From Polycyclovorans sp964425915 (GTDB lineage Bacteria; Pseudomonadota; Gammaproteobacteria; Nevskiales; Nevskiaceae), in contig CAYROO010000004.1 in the NCBI GenBank assembly GCA_964425915.1, forward strand, positions 1-64,000: a stretch of DNA of 64,000 bases, in the 5' to 3' direction. The notes below the pieces were generated by a model, which worked only from the letters and a program-made list of their open reading frames with translations, did not search any database and had not been told where the DNA came from. Position numbers and translations under genes: made by a program. How positions within the stretch are numbered: position 1 is the first letter of the stretch; every line of letters starts with the position of its first letter. Below are positions 7,179 to 15,065 of this stretch, piece after piece.

Positions 7179-7442
7179 ATGGCACGCGTCACCGTAGAGG
7201 ATTGCCTTCTGCACATCCCCAACCATTTCGACCTCTGCCAGGTGGCGGTCAAGCGCGCGCGGCAGTTGGGGCGCGGTGCGCCTGCGCACCTGTCGCCTGG
7301 TGACCGTAAGTGTACGGTTCAGGCACTTCGTGAAGTCGCTGCAGGACATGTCGGCTTCGAAGTGCTGGAAACGGATGATTTGCCGTTGATCAAAGATTCC
7401 GATCGGCGCATCGATCTGCCGGAGCTTGAGGCCGACATTTGA
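7179..7442 (+). CDS. Stand-alone RNA polymerase omega subunit homologue
   Basis: The 87-residue protein opens MARVTVEDCL and keeps the omega core: NHFDLCQVAVKRARQL (standard NRFDLVLVAxxRARQ), then TVQALREVAAGHV (standard TVIALREIxEG). Omega binds the beta' subunit and helps polymerase assembly. Normally rpoZ lies between gmk and spoT; neither is here. The sequence is divergent, for example HIPNH before FDL and an acidic tail LPELEADI. It may be the only omega moved to a new place or a second, specialised omega. The neighbour downstream starts three bases after its stop, so the two are probably co-transcribed. Confidence 0.8.
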   Translation: MARVTVEDCLLHIPNHFDLCQVAVKRARQLGRGAPAHLSPGDRKCTVQALREVAAGHVGFEVLETDDLPLIKDSDRRIDLPELEADI

Positions 7443-7444
7443 AC

Positions 7445-8239
7445 ATGCACGCGCCGCGCGCTCAGGCCGCCCTGACGACCGCGCTTCGATCCTCGCTGCG
7501 CATGATTGCGGTGATGGTGTTCGGTGTGCTCGGGGGGGTGGCGTGGGGGGCCGAGACCGACACGCGCGAACGCGAGGTCATCGAGCAGCCGCGAAGTGCA
7601 TGGCGTTGTAGCAGTGGCTTCAGCGAAGTGGACGGAGAATGTGCGCGGACCATCGTGCCGGAAAATGCCTATTCCACCGGGGTTGGCTTTGGTAAGGGAT
7701 GGGCGTGCCAGTACGGGTTTCGCGAACATGCCGGCGCCTGCGTTGCGGTGGTGGTTCCCGACAATGCCCATCTGACCTCCTATGCGGGCAACCGCTGGAC
7801 CTGCGACCGAGGGTATCGGCTGGTCGATGACGCCTGCACGGCGGTGGTCGTCCCCGAACATGGCTACCTCATGCCGTCCAATCGTGGGTCGGACTGGCGG
7901 TGTGATCGCGGATACCATCGTCGCGGGGACAGCTGTGTCGCCGTTGCTGTGCCAGCCAACGGATATCTGGTCAACGACGGTTCTGAGCCCGGTTGGGATT
8001 GTGAGCGCGGCTTCCGAATGGCCAATGCCCAGTGCGTGCGCATTGCCCTGCCCGACAGTGCTTATCTCAGTGATACGCAGTACGGGCCGGGATGGAAGTG
8101 CGCGCGTGGGTTCCGCGCGGAAGGCGACCGTTGCGTCGCGCTGACCCCACCGCTGAATGCCCACATCGACTATTTCGGCAACGATTGGCGATGTAGCCGA
8201 CCCTATCGCCGAAGCGGGGACCGCTGCGTCAAGGATTGA
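7445..8239 (+). CDS. Exported protein with repeated Trp/Cys modules
   Basis: The 264-residue protein has a hydrophobic segment ending VLGGVAWGAE (signal peptide, cleavage near AWG-AE). About seven modules of 33-36 residues follow, each with W-x-C-x-x-G/P-[FY], a Gly/Asp turn, a second Cys and then a VPxNAYL-like linker. The paired Cys per module suggest disulphides and a secreted or surface role. Similar NAxL/WxCxRGY repeats occur in uncharacterised gammaproteobacterial proteins; function is unknown. A TTG at 7439 overlaps the omega-like stop, but I prefer the ATG at 7445. A weak SD-like GGAG is far upstream, so translational coupling is possible. Confidence 0.82.
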   Translation: MHAPRAQAALTTALRSSLRMIAVMVFGVLGGVAWGAETDTREREVIEQPRSAWRCSSGFSEVDGECARTIVPENAYSTGVGFGKGWACQYGFREHAGACVAVVVPDNAHLTSYAGNRWTCDRGYRLVDDACTAVVVPEHGYLMPSNRGSDWRCDRGYHRRGDSCVAVAVPANGYLVNDGSEPGWDCERGFRMANAQCVRIALPDSAYLSDTQYGPGWKCARGFRAEGDRCVALTPPLNAHIDYFGNDWRCSRPYRRSGDRCVKD

Positions 8240-8423
8240 GGCCGCATTGCTGGCAGCTACTCGGCATTTCTGCTGTTTTCATTGCAGACTCCACAGCTTG
8301 CAGTATCGCAACATCGTCGCTGCGCTGCCGCTCAATATTTCCTGCTAACGTGCCGCGCCGTGGGCCCCCTGCGGTGCCTTCTACCCGGGCGGCCGCCAAG
8401 GCCGCCGCGCACGCTTCGTCAGG
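8240..8423. other. Non-coding spacer before the cation antiporter
   Basis: These 184 bases show no gene or clear regulatory motif. Confidence 0.5.
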
Positions 8424-9416
8424 ATGCTGAACATGTTCGAGATCTGGTTGCCGCTGCTGGGCGGTCTGGTGCTCTTAATCCTGGGGGGCGAGTTCCTGGT
8501 GCGCGGCGCCGTGCAGGTGGCTACGGTGCTCGGGGTGTCGCCCCTGGTCATCGGCCTGACCCTGGTCGGCTTCGGCACCTCAACCCCGGAACTGGTGACC
8601 TCGGTGCAGGCCGCCCTCGCTGGGGCTCCGGGCATTGCCTATGGCAACATCGTTGGCTCCAACATTGCCAATGTTCTGCTGATCGCTGGCATTGCAGCCT
8701 TGCTCAATCCCATTGTGGTGGCCTCTTCTGCGCTGCGTCGGGACGGGCTGGTCATGCTGGCCGCGGCGGTGGTGTTCGCGGCGGTCGCCGCGATGATGCC
8801 GATGGGTCTGTGGGTGGGGGTGCTCTTCATCGCCGGCCTGGTTGGGTACATCGTGCTGGCATTCCGCCAGGAGCGCGCCGCTGTCACCCCGGATCATGGG
8901 GCGGTTTATGACAAGAGCCTGGCGTTGCAGGGTGTCGACCCGGCGCTGACGCCCATGAAAGCGCCATCTGCATCGCTGCTTGCCTCGGCGGCCATTGCGG
9001 TGGCCGGGCTGGTGCTGGTGGTGTTCGGTGGCAAGCTGCTGGTCGAAGGCGCAGTGGCCTTGGCGCGCGGCTTCGGCATTTCGGAAACGGTGATCGGACT
9101 GACCATCGTCGCGGTGGGCACGTCCATGCCTGAATTGGTGACGTCGGTGGTGGCCGGGCTGCGCAAGCAGGGAGACGTCGCCTTCGGCAACATCGTCGGC
9201 TCCAACATCTACAACATCCTCGGCATCGGGGGGTTCACCGCCCTGATCGCCCCCGGCGAAGTCCCCCGTCAGATTGTCCAGTTCGACAACGGGGTGATGA
9301 TGGCGGTGTCACTGCTTCTGGTGGCCTTTGCCTGGACCGGTCTTCGGGTGGCTCGCTGGGAAGGTGCGGTCCTGCTGGCGGGTTACGCGGCCTACGTCTA
9401 CGCCATCTGGCCCTGA
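8424..9416 (+). CDS. Calcium/cation:proton or sodium antiporter (CaCA family, YrbG-like)
   Basis: The 330-residue inner-membrane protein has about ten hydrophobic segments in two inverted halves. Each half carries the alpha-repeat: GFGTSTPELVTS with GNIVGSNIANV (residues about 51-80), and VGTSMPELVTS with GNIVGSNIYNI (about 231-260). The acidic Glu in each PEL motif binds the transported cation. The family exchanges Na+ (sometimes K+) or H+ for Ca2+. It appears to stand alone. A second ATG three codons in is possible. It is convergent with the PhoX gene. Confidence 0.93.
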   Translation: MLNMFEIWLPLLGGLVLLILGGEFLVRGAVQVATVLGVSPLVIGLTLVGFGTSTPELVTSVQAALAGAPGIAYGNIVGSNIANVLLIAGIAALLNPIVVASSALRRDGLVMLAAAVVFAAVAAMMPMGLWVGVLFIAGLVGYIVLAFRQERAAVTPDHGAVYDKSLALQGVDPALTPMKAPSASLLASAAIAVAGLVLVVFGGKLLVEGAVALARGFGISETVIGLTIVAVGTSMPELVTSVVAGLRKQGDVAFGNIVGSNIYNILGIGGFTALIAPGEVPRQIVQFDNGVMMAVSLLLVAFAWTGLRVARWEGAVLLAGYAAYVYAIWP

Positions 9417-9435
9417 GGCCCCGCCTACGCCCCCA

Positions 9436-10788
9436 CTATGGGGTAAACCAGGGGCCGCTGACGCAGTAGGTGATCCCGGCGGTCCCCGTGATGCCACCGG
9501 CGTTCGGCCCGCGCTGAGAGCTGAAGTAGAAGTGCTGGCCGTCTGGTGAGAACGCCGGGCCGGTCACCTCTGAGCCTTCCTGGCCCACCAGTTCGATCAG
9601 CGGCCGGACGTCGCCGTCACGCGTGATGGCCACCGCCTGCTGGTTGGCCTCGCTCTTGTCTTCGACGATCACCAGGTCACCGCCGGGGGTGACCACGATG
9701 TTGTCGACCGAGTCGAGGATCGGCGCCTCGAACAGGGCGTCGTCATAAATGCATTCCACCGTTTCCATCAGCGGGTCGTGCGCCCACACCCGACGATCGC
9801 CCTTGGTGGTGAAGTAGACCAGGCCATCGTGATACCAGATGCCTTCGCCGCCATCGAAGGCGGTACTTTCCGGCACTTGGTAGCGGGTGCCCTGGAACAC
9901 CGGCAGGATGCCATTGAGGGCATCGGTAACCGCCGTCAGTGGCAGCGGGATCACGCTCAGGTCGATCGGCGTTGGGTTGGGCACGTCCAGCCATTCCACG
10001 CGAATGGGCCCCAGCAGGCCGGGGGCGTCGACCTCCTCCTGGCTGAGGGAGACCTTCATCACCTGCAGCCGGCCCGCGCTGAGGTCGGGGCGTCCGCCCA
10101 CATTCGGTGTATCCGGAACGAATCGGTAGAAGCGGCCATCGCCTTCGTCTTCAGTCTCGTAGACGATGTTGGAGCGCGGATCCACTGCGGCGGCCTCGTG
10201 ACTGAACAGGCCCAGGGACGGCAGCGGACGCGGCGTGTCACGGCCGAAAGGGTCGCATTCCCACAACAGGCCCAGCGCGTATTCCTCGCCGGACAGCCAG
10301 GTGTTCCAAGGGGTGATGCCACCACCGCAGTTGATCCGGGTCAGCAAGCCCGGGAGCGCGTTATAGCCATCGATCACGGCACCGCTGGCATCGAAGCGCA
10401 GCGCATTGACCCCACCGGGGAGGAACTCGCGGTTCGATACATAGACCCAACCGCCTTCCGGGTGCGGATAGGTGGCGCCGCCATCGGGATCGGTATGCCA
10501 GAGCAGGGTCGTGCCGGGTACCAAACGGTTGGCCTGTGCCAGCACGCGTGCAGAGAAGCCGGGCGGGATCTTGATGCCCGGCACATCCACCGACGGCGAC
10601 AGGGGGCCGACCGCATTGAGGCGTCCGCCGGGCCCGCCAGCGCTCAGCGCACGGCTGCCACCGCAGCCCACCAGCGCCTGCGCCAGCGCAAGATAGGCGG
10701 CACCGCGGACGCCCGCACCCAACAATTGGCGGCGGCTGATCGGCGCGGTGTTGCGAAACGAAAGGGCGAGTGTCGGTCGAATGGGCAT
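9436..10788 (-). CDS. PhoX/DUF839-family exported protein
   Basis: The protein of about 450 residues carries a twin-arginine start (SRRQLLG) and then a lipobox-like LVGCGG, so it is exported folded and may be lipid-anchored. The body is a predicted propeller with the DUF839 features GGGITPWNTWLSGEEY, FSHEAAAVDP and YETEDEGDGRFYRF. PhoX phosphatases use a Ca2+/Fe3+ centre and release phosphate from organic esters. This is shorter than classical PhoX and may have another substrate. I chose the ATG at 10788 because the frame upstream of it is not signal-like; no strong SD is seen. It follows the MauG-type gene on the same strand after 95 bases. Confidence 0.85.
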   Translation of the reverse strand: MPIRPTLALSFRNTAPISRRQLLGAGVRGAAYLALAQALVGCGGSRALSAGGPGGRLNAVGPLSPSVDVPGIKIPPGFSARVLAQANRLVPGTTLLWHTDPDGGATYPHPEGGWVYVSNREFLPGGVNALRFDASGAVIDGYNALPGLLTRINCGGGITPWNTWLSGEEYALGLLWECDPFGRDTPRPLPSLGLFSHEAAAVDPRSNIVYETEDEGDGRFYRFVPDTPNVGGRPDLSAGRLQVMKVSLSQEEVDAPGLLGPIRVEWLDVPNPTPIDLSVIPLPLTAVTDALNGILPVFQGTRYQVPESTAFDGGEGIWYHDGLVYFTTKGDRRVWAHDPLMETVECIYDDALFEAPILDSVDNIVVTPGGDLVIVEDKSEANQQAVAITRDGDVRPLIELVGQEGSEVTGPAFSPDGQHFYFSSQRGPNAGGITGTAGITYCVSGPWFTP

Positions 10789-10882
10789 GGCGAACAGTCG
10801 AAGGCAAAGATGACAAAGATACTGAGGCAAGGCGACAGCGCAATGACAGTGGCGGGTAGCGACAACCCCCGGGCGGGGTAGC

Positions 10883-12148
10883 CTAGGGCGACGCCCGCGG
10901 CGGCTGCGTCAAGGCGGCCGGGCTTGCCATGGGTCCACTCAGGCTGTGCAGAAACTGCGTCAGCTGTTGCATCTGCGTATCGGTCAGCCGCAAGGGCATG
11001 AGGTCCGCGCTGGCCGCCGTCGGTGGCGCCCGGTTGTAGTGCATCACCACGTCGCTGAGGGTCTGAAACCGCCCGTCATGCATGTAGGGACCGGTATCGG
11101 CAATGTTGCGCAGGCTGACCGTCCGGAACGCGCCCTCCAGTTCCTCTCCTTCGGTCTTCACAAAGCGCAGCTCGGCGCAGTCCGCCGCCGTCGCCTTGCT
11201 CAGCGCACCGAGGCAGTTGAAGGGGTCGGAAAGCAGGTGCTGAACGCCGGCGCGTCGGCCTTGATCGTCGCCGGCCAGTCCGGTGTTGTGGAACTCATCG
11301 TTGGAGAATCGCGGCCCATTGTGACAATGAACGCAGTTCCCTCGGCCGATGAACAGCCGCAGGCCTGCGCGTTGATCTGGGGTCAGATGGCGGTTGGCGC
11401 GGGCGTGATCCCCGGCCAGCAGGGCTTCAGCAAACCGGTCAAACGGTGCTGGCCCGGGCTGCAGTCGCCGTTGGTAGGCCTCGAGGGCGCGACCGACATT
11501 GGCAAAGGCAGCGGATACAGCGTGCTGGTCAGCGGCGGTCATGGTTGTCCAGGCGGCGCGCTGCTGTGCATCGCCCATCGGACTGGCGGAGGGAAAGCGC
11601 GCTGGATCCGCCATGGATGGCAGCGGCCCGAACAGAGCCTCGTACGCCGCTCGATAGGCCGATTGCTGCGCCACCATGCGGACCACGTCGACGCGGGTCA
11701 GGCCGTGCTCCAGCGGGTCCTCCAGGGGCTCCAGCGCCTGCGACCAGAGGCTGTCACGGCGACCATCCCAGAACAACCAGGGGCTGTAGGCGGCGCCGAC
11801 CACGCTCATGCTCTTGCGCGCGGTGAGGCCGATGCCGCGGGAGCGGGCAACGTCATCCTTGAAGTGGTGTTCGGGCCGGTGGCAGCTGGCGCAGGCAACG
11901 GCGCCGTTTGCACTGAGGCCGCGGTCGAAGAACAGCCGATGACCGAGGGCGACAGCCCGGGGATCGTCGGCCACCGGGTTGCCCGGCGAGGGCGGCAGCG
12001 GCGGCAGCGTGGCCATCGACAGCGAGGCGATGGTGGCAATCTCTGACGGCATCCAGAATGCCTCAGGCGCCACGCGCTCATCGCAGGCAGCCAGCGGGAC
12101 GGCCAGCAGCACAGCAACCAGGATGCGGGTGGTGGCCGACCAGGCCAT
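10883..12148 (-). CDS. MauG/cytochrome c peroxidase-family dihaem lipoprotein
   Basis: The 421-residue protein has a lipobox LAAC (Cys22) and two c-type haem motifs, CASCH (86-90) and CVHCH (272-276), spaced as in bacterial dihaem cytochrome c peroxidases. The segments LGHRLFFDRGLSANG and FRTVSLRNIADTGPYMHDGRF are family signatures; the last is before the distal Met/His region. Members reduce H2O2 or carry out MauG-like oxidative maturation in the periplasm. It starts one base after the stop of the small exported protein upstream, so the two are one transcription unit. The PhoX-like gene follows. Confidence 0.92.
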   Translation of the reverse strand: MAWSATTRILVAVLLAVPLAACDERVAPEAFWMPSEIATIASLSMATLPPLPPSPGNPVADDPRAVALGHRLFFDRGLSANGAVACASCHRPEHHFKDDVARSRGIGLTARKSMSVVGAAYSPWLFWDGRRDSLWSQALEPLEDPLEHGLTRVDVVRMVAQQSAYRAAYEALFGPLPSMADPARFPSASPMGDAQQRAAWTTMTAADQHAVSAAFANVGRALEAYQRRLQPGPAPFDRFAEALLAGDHARANRHLTPDQRAGLRLFIGRGNCVHCHNGPRFSNDEFHNTGLAGDDQGRRAGVQHLLSDPFNCLGALSKATAADCAELRFVKTEGEELEGAFRTVSLRNIADTGPYMHDGRFQTLSDVVMHYNRAPPTAASADLMPLRLTDTQMQQLTQFLHSLSGPMASPAALTQPPRASP

Positions 12149-12149
12149 C

Positions 12150-12563
12150 TCAGAGGGTGAAGGCCAGAGTCAGGGTTTCTGATCCTGCAGCGGCCTCGAT
12201 GGTGAATAGCAATTCCCAGTCTCCGGGCATCTGGAACTTCATCCCCTCCAGCAGGTACCGGCCCGGGCCCAGCACGGCGGTAACGCGCGGTGCAGTGGGC
12301 AGTCCGTGGCGGTGGGCCGGCATGTCGCCCGCCACGGTAATGGTGGCCTCGGTGACCGCCGCGCCCGCCCTGTCATACAGCATCAGTTCCCAGGCGTGAA
12401 TGCGGTTGAGGGGGGGCGGATGCGGTCGGCTGTGGGCCTGCAGCTGGTAATGCTGTCCTTTGACGACGGGGAATTCGGCCGCCGTCGCGAACCCGGATAG
12501 CGCAAGACCGATGCCGAGCAACAGCCCGCGAAGTACCGGTCTGCGTGAGGAGGGGCGGGTCAT
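12150..12563 (-). CDS. Small exported YtkA/FixH-like protein
   Basis: The 137-residue protein has a Sec signal peptide ending near FATAAE. The mature part is an all-beta domain with GDMPAHRHGLPTAPRVT, then GRYLLEGMKFQMPGDWEL, the pattern of YtkA/FixH-like domains. His and Met residues in MPAHRHG and MKFQMPG could bind copper. These domains are found with copper and cytochrome maturation genes. It directly precedes the dihaem peroxidase gene (one-base gap), which suggests it helps metal or haem handling for that enzyme. The function is not proven. Confidence 0.8.
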   Translation of the reverse strand: MTRPSSRRPVLRGLLLGIGLALSGFATAAEFPVVKGQHYQLQAHSRPHPPPLNRIHAWELMLYDRAGAAVTEATITVAGDMPAHRHGLPTAPRVTAVLGPGRYLLEGMKFQMPGDWELLFTIEAAAGSETLTLAFTL

Positions 12564-12760
12564 GACAAAGCCTGGGTGTCGGAGGGCGTGACTACGTTAA
12601 CGGAGATCCCGGCCTGGCATCGAGCGGCGGCCGCGCCGGCCTGAGCCAAATTTACAGTTTCGCGACAGGCCGATCCTGACTAGCATCAGGTGAACCGGTT
12701 GTCAGTCTGGCAAGCCAATCACCAGTTCACTGCGTTCAATCGCACGGGGAGATTTCGCGG
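12564..12760. other. Divergent spacer between the YtkA-like and 764-residue lipoprotein genes
   Basis: This 197-bp spacer should hold promoters for both directions. I find no consensus pair or palindrome that I would report. Confidence 0.5.
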
Positions 12761-15055
12761 ATGAGGGGTTACACGTTGCGTTCAGTAGGGGGGCGGGCAC
12801 GCCCGGGTCTGCAGTGGCTGGCCGCTGCCGCGGTGACGGCGGGTCTGGCAGGCTGTGGCAGTTCAGCGCCGGTGACAGCGCCGGGCGGCGGGGACGGAGA
12901 TGGCGGCGGCAGTACGCCCACCGCCTTGGGACGCTATGACCTCTACAACCAGTGCTGGGTGATGCGCGCGGACGGTGATTACGTGGTGCGGGAGGGCGAT
13001 GGATTTGTCGCCGGCGATGCCACCGTCGACCAGGCCGAGCGCTTTTACATGCGCGCCGCCAATCTCGCCCGCTACCTGTTCTACACCCCGGATTCCATGC
13101 TGCTGACAGCGGATGGTGCTGCGGTCACCACGGTGCCGCAATCTTCACCGGTGGATGGCGCCGATTGGACGTTCACCGAGGCGGGCGATGCGCTCAATGC
13201 GGCTGCCGGAGGCGGCATGCTGGCAGTGGGCGAGGGGGGGCAGCTGGTGGTGGGCAGTGCCCCCGCCGCACTGACCTTCGAGCGCGCCACGGGCTGCGCC
13301 GAATATCCGGAAATGCCCTTGGGCGTGATCGGCGAGACCTTCAAGGGCAAGGCCTCCGGTCCCGTGCTGGGGTTCGCCGAAGTCCATACGCACATGGCGA
13401 TGGGCAGCGAGATGTCCGATGGCAGCGGCGATGTCGGTCCGTCTGCCGGGGGCGTGATGTATGGCCAGGCGGTCAATCGTTTCGGGGTCACCGAGGCGCT
13501 CAAGGACTGCTCCATGTTCCACGGCCCCAACGGCATCACCGACCCGGAGGCCCTGATTCTCGACATGACGCCGGGCACCACCCACGATACCCAGGGCTGG
13601 CCCAGCTTCGTCGACTGGCCGTTTCATGACTCGCAGCTGCACCAGCAGATGTACTGGCGCTGGGTGGAGCGGGCCTGGATGTCGGGGCTGCGCTTGATGA
13701 CCATCCATGGCACCAACATCGAAGCGCTGTGCCGGGTGGCACAGTTGACCGGGCTGACGCGGTTCCAGAACCCGGCCGAGCTGGAGTGTGGTGACATGCC
13801 GGTGGGGGTCGCGCAGGTGGAATACCTGTACGACATCCAGGACTACATCGATGCCCAGTTCGGTGGGCCTGGCAAGGGCTTCTACCGGATCGTCAAGAGT
13901 CCCAGCGAGGCCCGTCAGGTGATCGCCGACGGCAAGCTGGCGGTGGTGCCGGGGCTGGAGTTCTCCAACATCTTTGGCTGCAACGTCACCTTCCTGCCGG
14001 ACGGCACGGAAATTCCCATGTGCGACCGCGCGCAGATCGATGCCGAGATCGACCGCATCTGGGATCTCGGTGTGCGTCAGGTGTTCCCGTACCACGATAT
14101 CGACAGCGCCCTGGGGGGTGCCGGCCTGTTCTCCAGCTCCAACGTGCTGGAGATCTTCAATGTCGTGGGCACCGGTCGTTTCTTCGAAACCTACGACTGC
14201 CCGGATGGCGGTGAAGGCGAGACCTACTTCTACGGCGCCGGTACCACTGCTTTCACCGATCCGCTGATGCTGGGGAATGACCCGGTCACCAACCTGCTGC
14301 TGGAGCTGACCGACGGTTTGACGCCGACCCTGCGCACGGGCCGCCAGTGCAATAGCCGTGATGTCACCGACCTCGGCATCTACGCCATCGACAAGATGAT
14401 GAAGAAGGGCTTCGTCATCGACATCGACCACGCCGAGCTGCGCAGCAAGCAGATCATGCTGGACTATGCCGCCAACACGGAGCCGGCCTATCCCATGGTG
14501 TCCGGCCACGGTGCCCAGGGCGGGCTGACCAATGCCCAGGCGCAACAGCTGATCGCCCAGGGCGGCATCATTTATCCGATCAACCAGAACGGCAAAGGCC
14601 ACGTCGACTTTCTGGCCCGGCTCGATGAACAGTGGACGCTATCCGGCACCGACCGTCCGCTGTCGGCTGGCTACGGCGCCGACGCCAACGGCCTGCGCAA
14701 CCTTCCCGGCGCACGCGGCATGGGGCGCATTCTGGAGACGGGGCCGGTCAGTTATCCGTTCCAGATGTTCCAGGGTGAGGACTGGGGGCCGCAGTTCGCC
14801 GGCGTGGCGCCGATCACGGTCGAGCAGCTGGCCATTCCGGGGGCCGACGGGCGCATCTGGGATGTCAACGAAGACGGCATGTATCACTACGGGATGATCG
14901 CCGACATCGTCGAGGAGATCCGGCTCGAAGGTGGCCGTGCCGCACTCGACACGCTTTACAACTCGGCGGAAACCTATCTGCAGATGTGGGAGCAGACCCT
15001 GGAAGCGTCGGCCAGTGCGCAGGCGCTGCCGGTGCCGGACACCGTGCCGCGATAA
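12761..15055 (+). CDS. Large lipoprotein with amidohydrolase-like metal motifs
   Basis: The 764-residue protein has a lipobox LAGC (Cys32) followed by a Gly/Asp linker. The N-terminal 200 residues have no recognised fold. From about 205 a TIM-barrel-like region shows EVHTHM (His209-x-His211), ERAWMSGLRLMTIH near 310, PYHDIDSA near 443, DIDHAEL near 553 and SGHG near 581. HxH plus later His and Asp residues is the metallo-dependent hydrolase pattern, and the DIDHAE and SGHG part recalls M19 dipeptidases. The substrate is unknown. The membrane protein gene follows after 10 bases, so an operon is likely. The TonB receptor gene is convergent. Confidence 0.75.
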   Translation: MRGYTLRSVGGRARPGLQWLAAAAVTAGLAGCGSSAPVTAPGGGDGDGGGSTPTALGRYDLYNQCWVMRADGDYVVREGDGFVAGDATVDQAERFYMRAANLARYLFYTPDSMLLTADGAAVTTVPQSSPVDGADWTFTEAGDALNAAAGGGMLAVGEGGQLVVGSAPAALTFERATGCAEYPEMPLGVIGETFKGKASGPVLGFAEVHTHMAMGSEMSDGSGDVGPSAGGVMYGQAVNRFGVTEALKDCSMFHGPNGITDPEALILDMTPGTTHDTQGWPSFVDWPFHDSQLHQQMYWRWVERAWMSGLRLMTIHGTNIEALCRVAQLTGLTRFQNPAELECGDMPVGVAQVEYLYDIQDYIDAQFGGPGKGFYRIVKSPSEARQVIADGKLAVVPGLEFSNIFGCNVTFLPDGTEIPMCDRAQIDAEIDRIWDLGVRQVFPYHDIDSALGGAGLFSSSNVLEIFNVVGTGRFFETYDCPDGGEGETYFYGAGTTAFTDPLMLGNDPVTNLLLELTDGLTPTLRTGRQCNSRDVTDLGIYAIDKMMKKGFVIDIDHAELRSKQIMLDYAANTEPAYPMVSGHGAQGGLTNAQAQQLIAQGGIIYPINQNGKGHVDFLARLDEQWTLSGTDRPLSAGYGADANGLRNLPGARGMGRILETGPVSYPFQMFQGEDWGPQFAGVAPITVEQLAIPGADGRIWDVNEDGMYHYGMIADIVEEIRLEGGRAALDTLYNSAETYLQMWEQTLEASASAQALPVPDTVPR

Positions 15056-15065
15056 GGTTCGGCCG

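Noticed and set aside
7600..8239. Regular repeats that could look like a CRISPR array
   Set aside because: They are protein-coding modules with varying DNA sequence and no exact spacer-repeat structure.
13145..14602. Long minus-strand open frame opposite the 764-residue lipoprotein
   Set aside because: It is antisense to a gene with signal peptide and metal motifs. Its composition is typical of the reverse frame of high-GC coding DNA.
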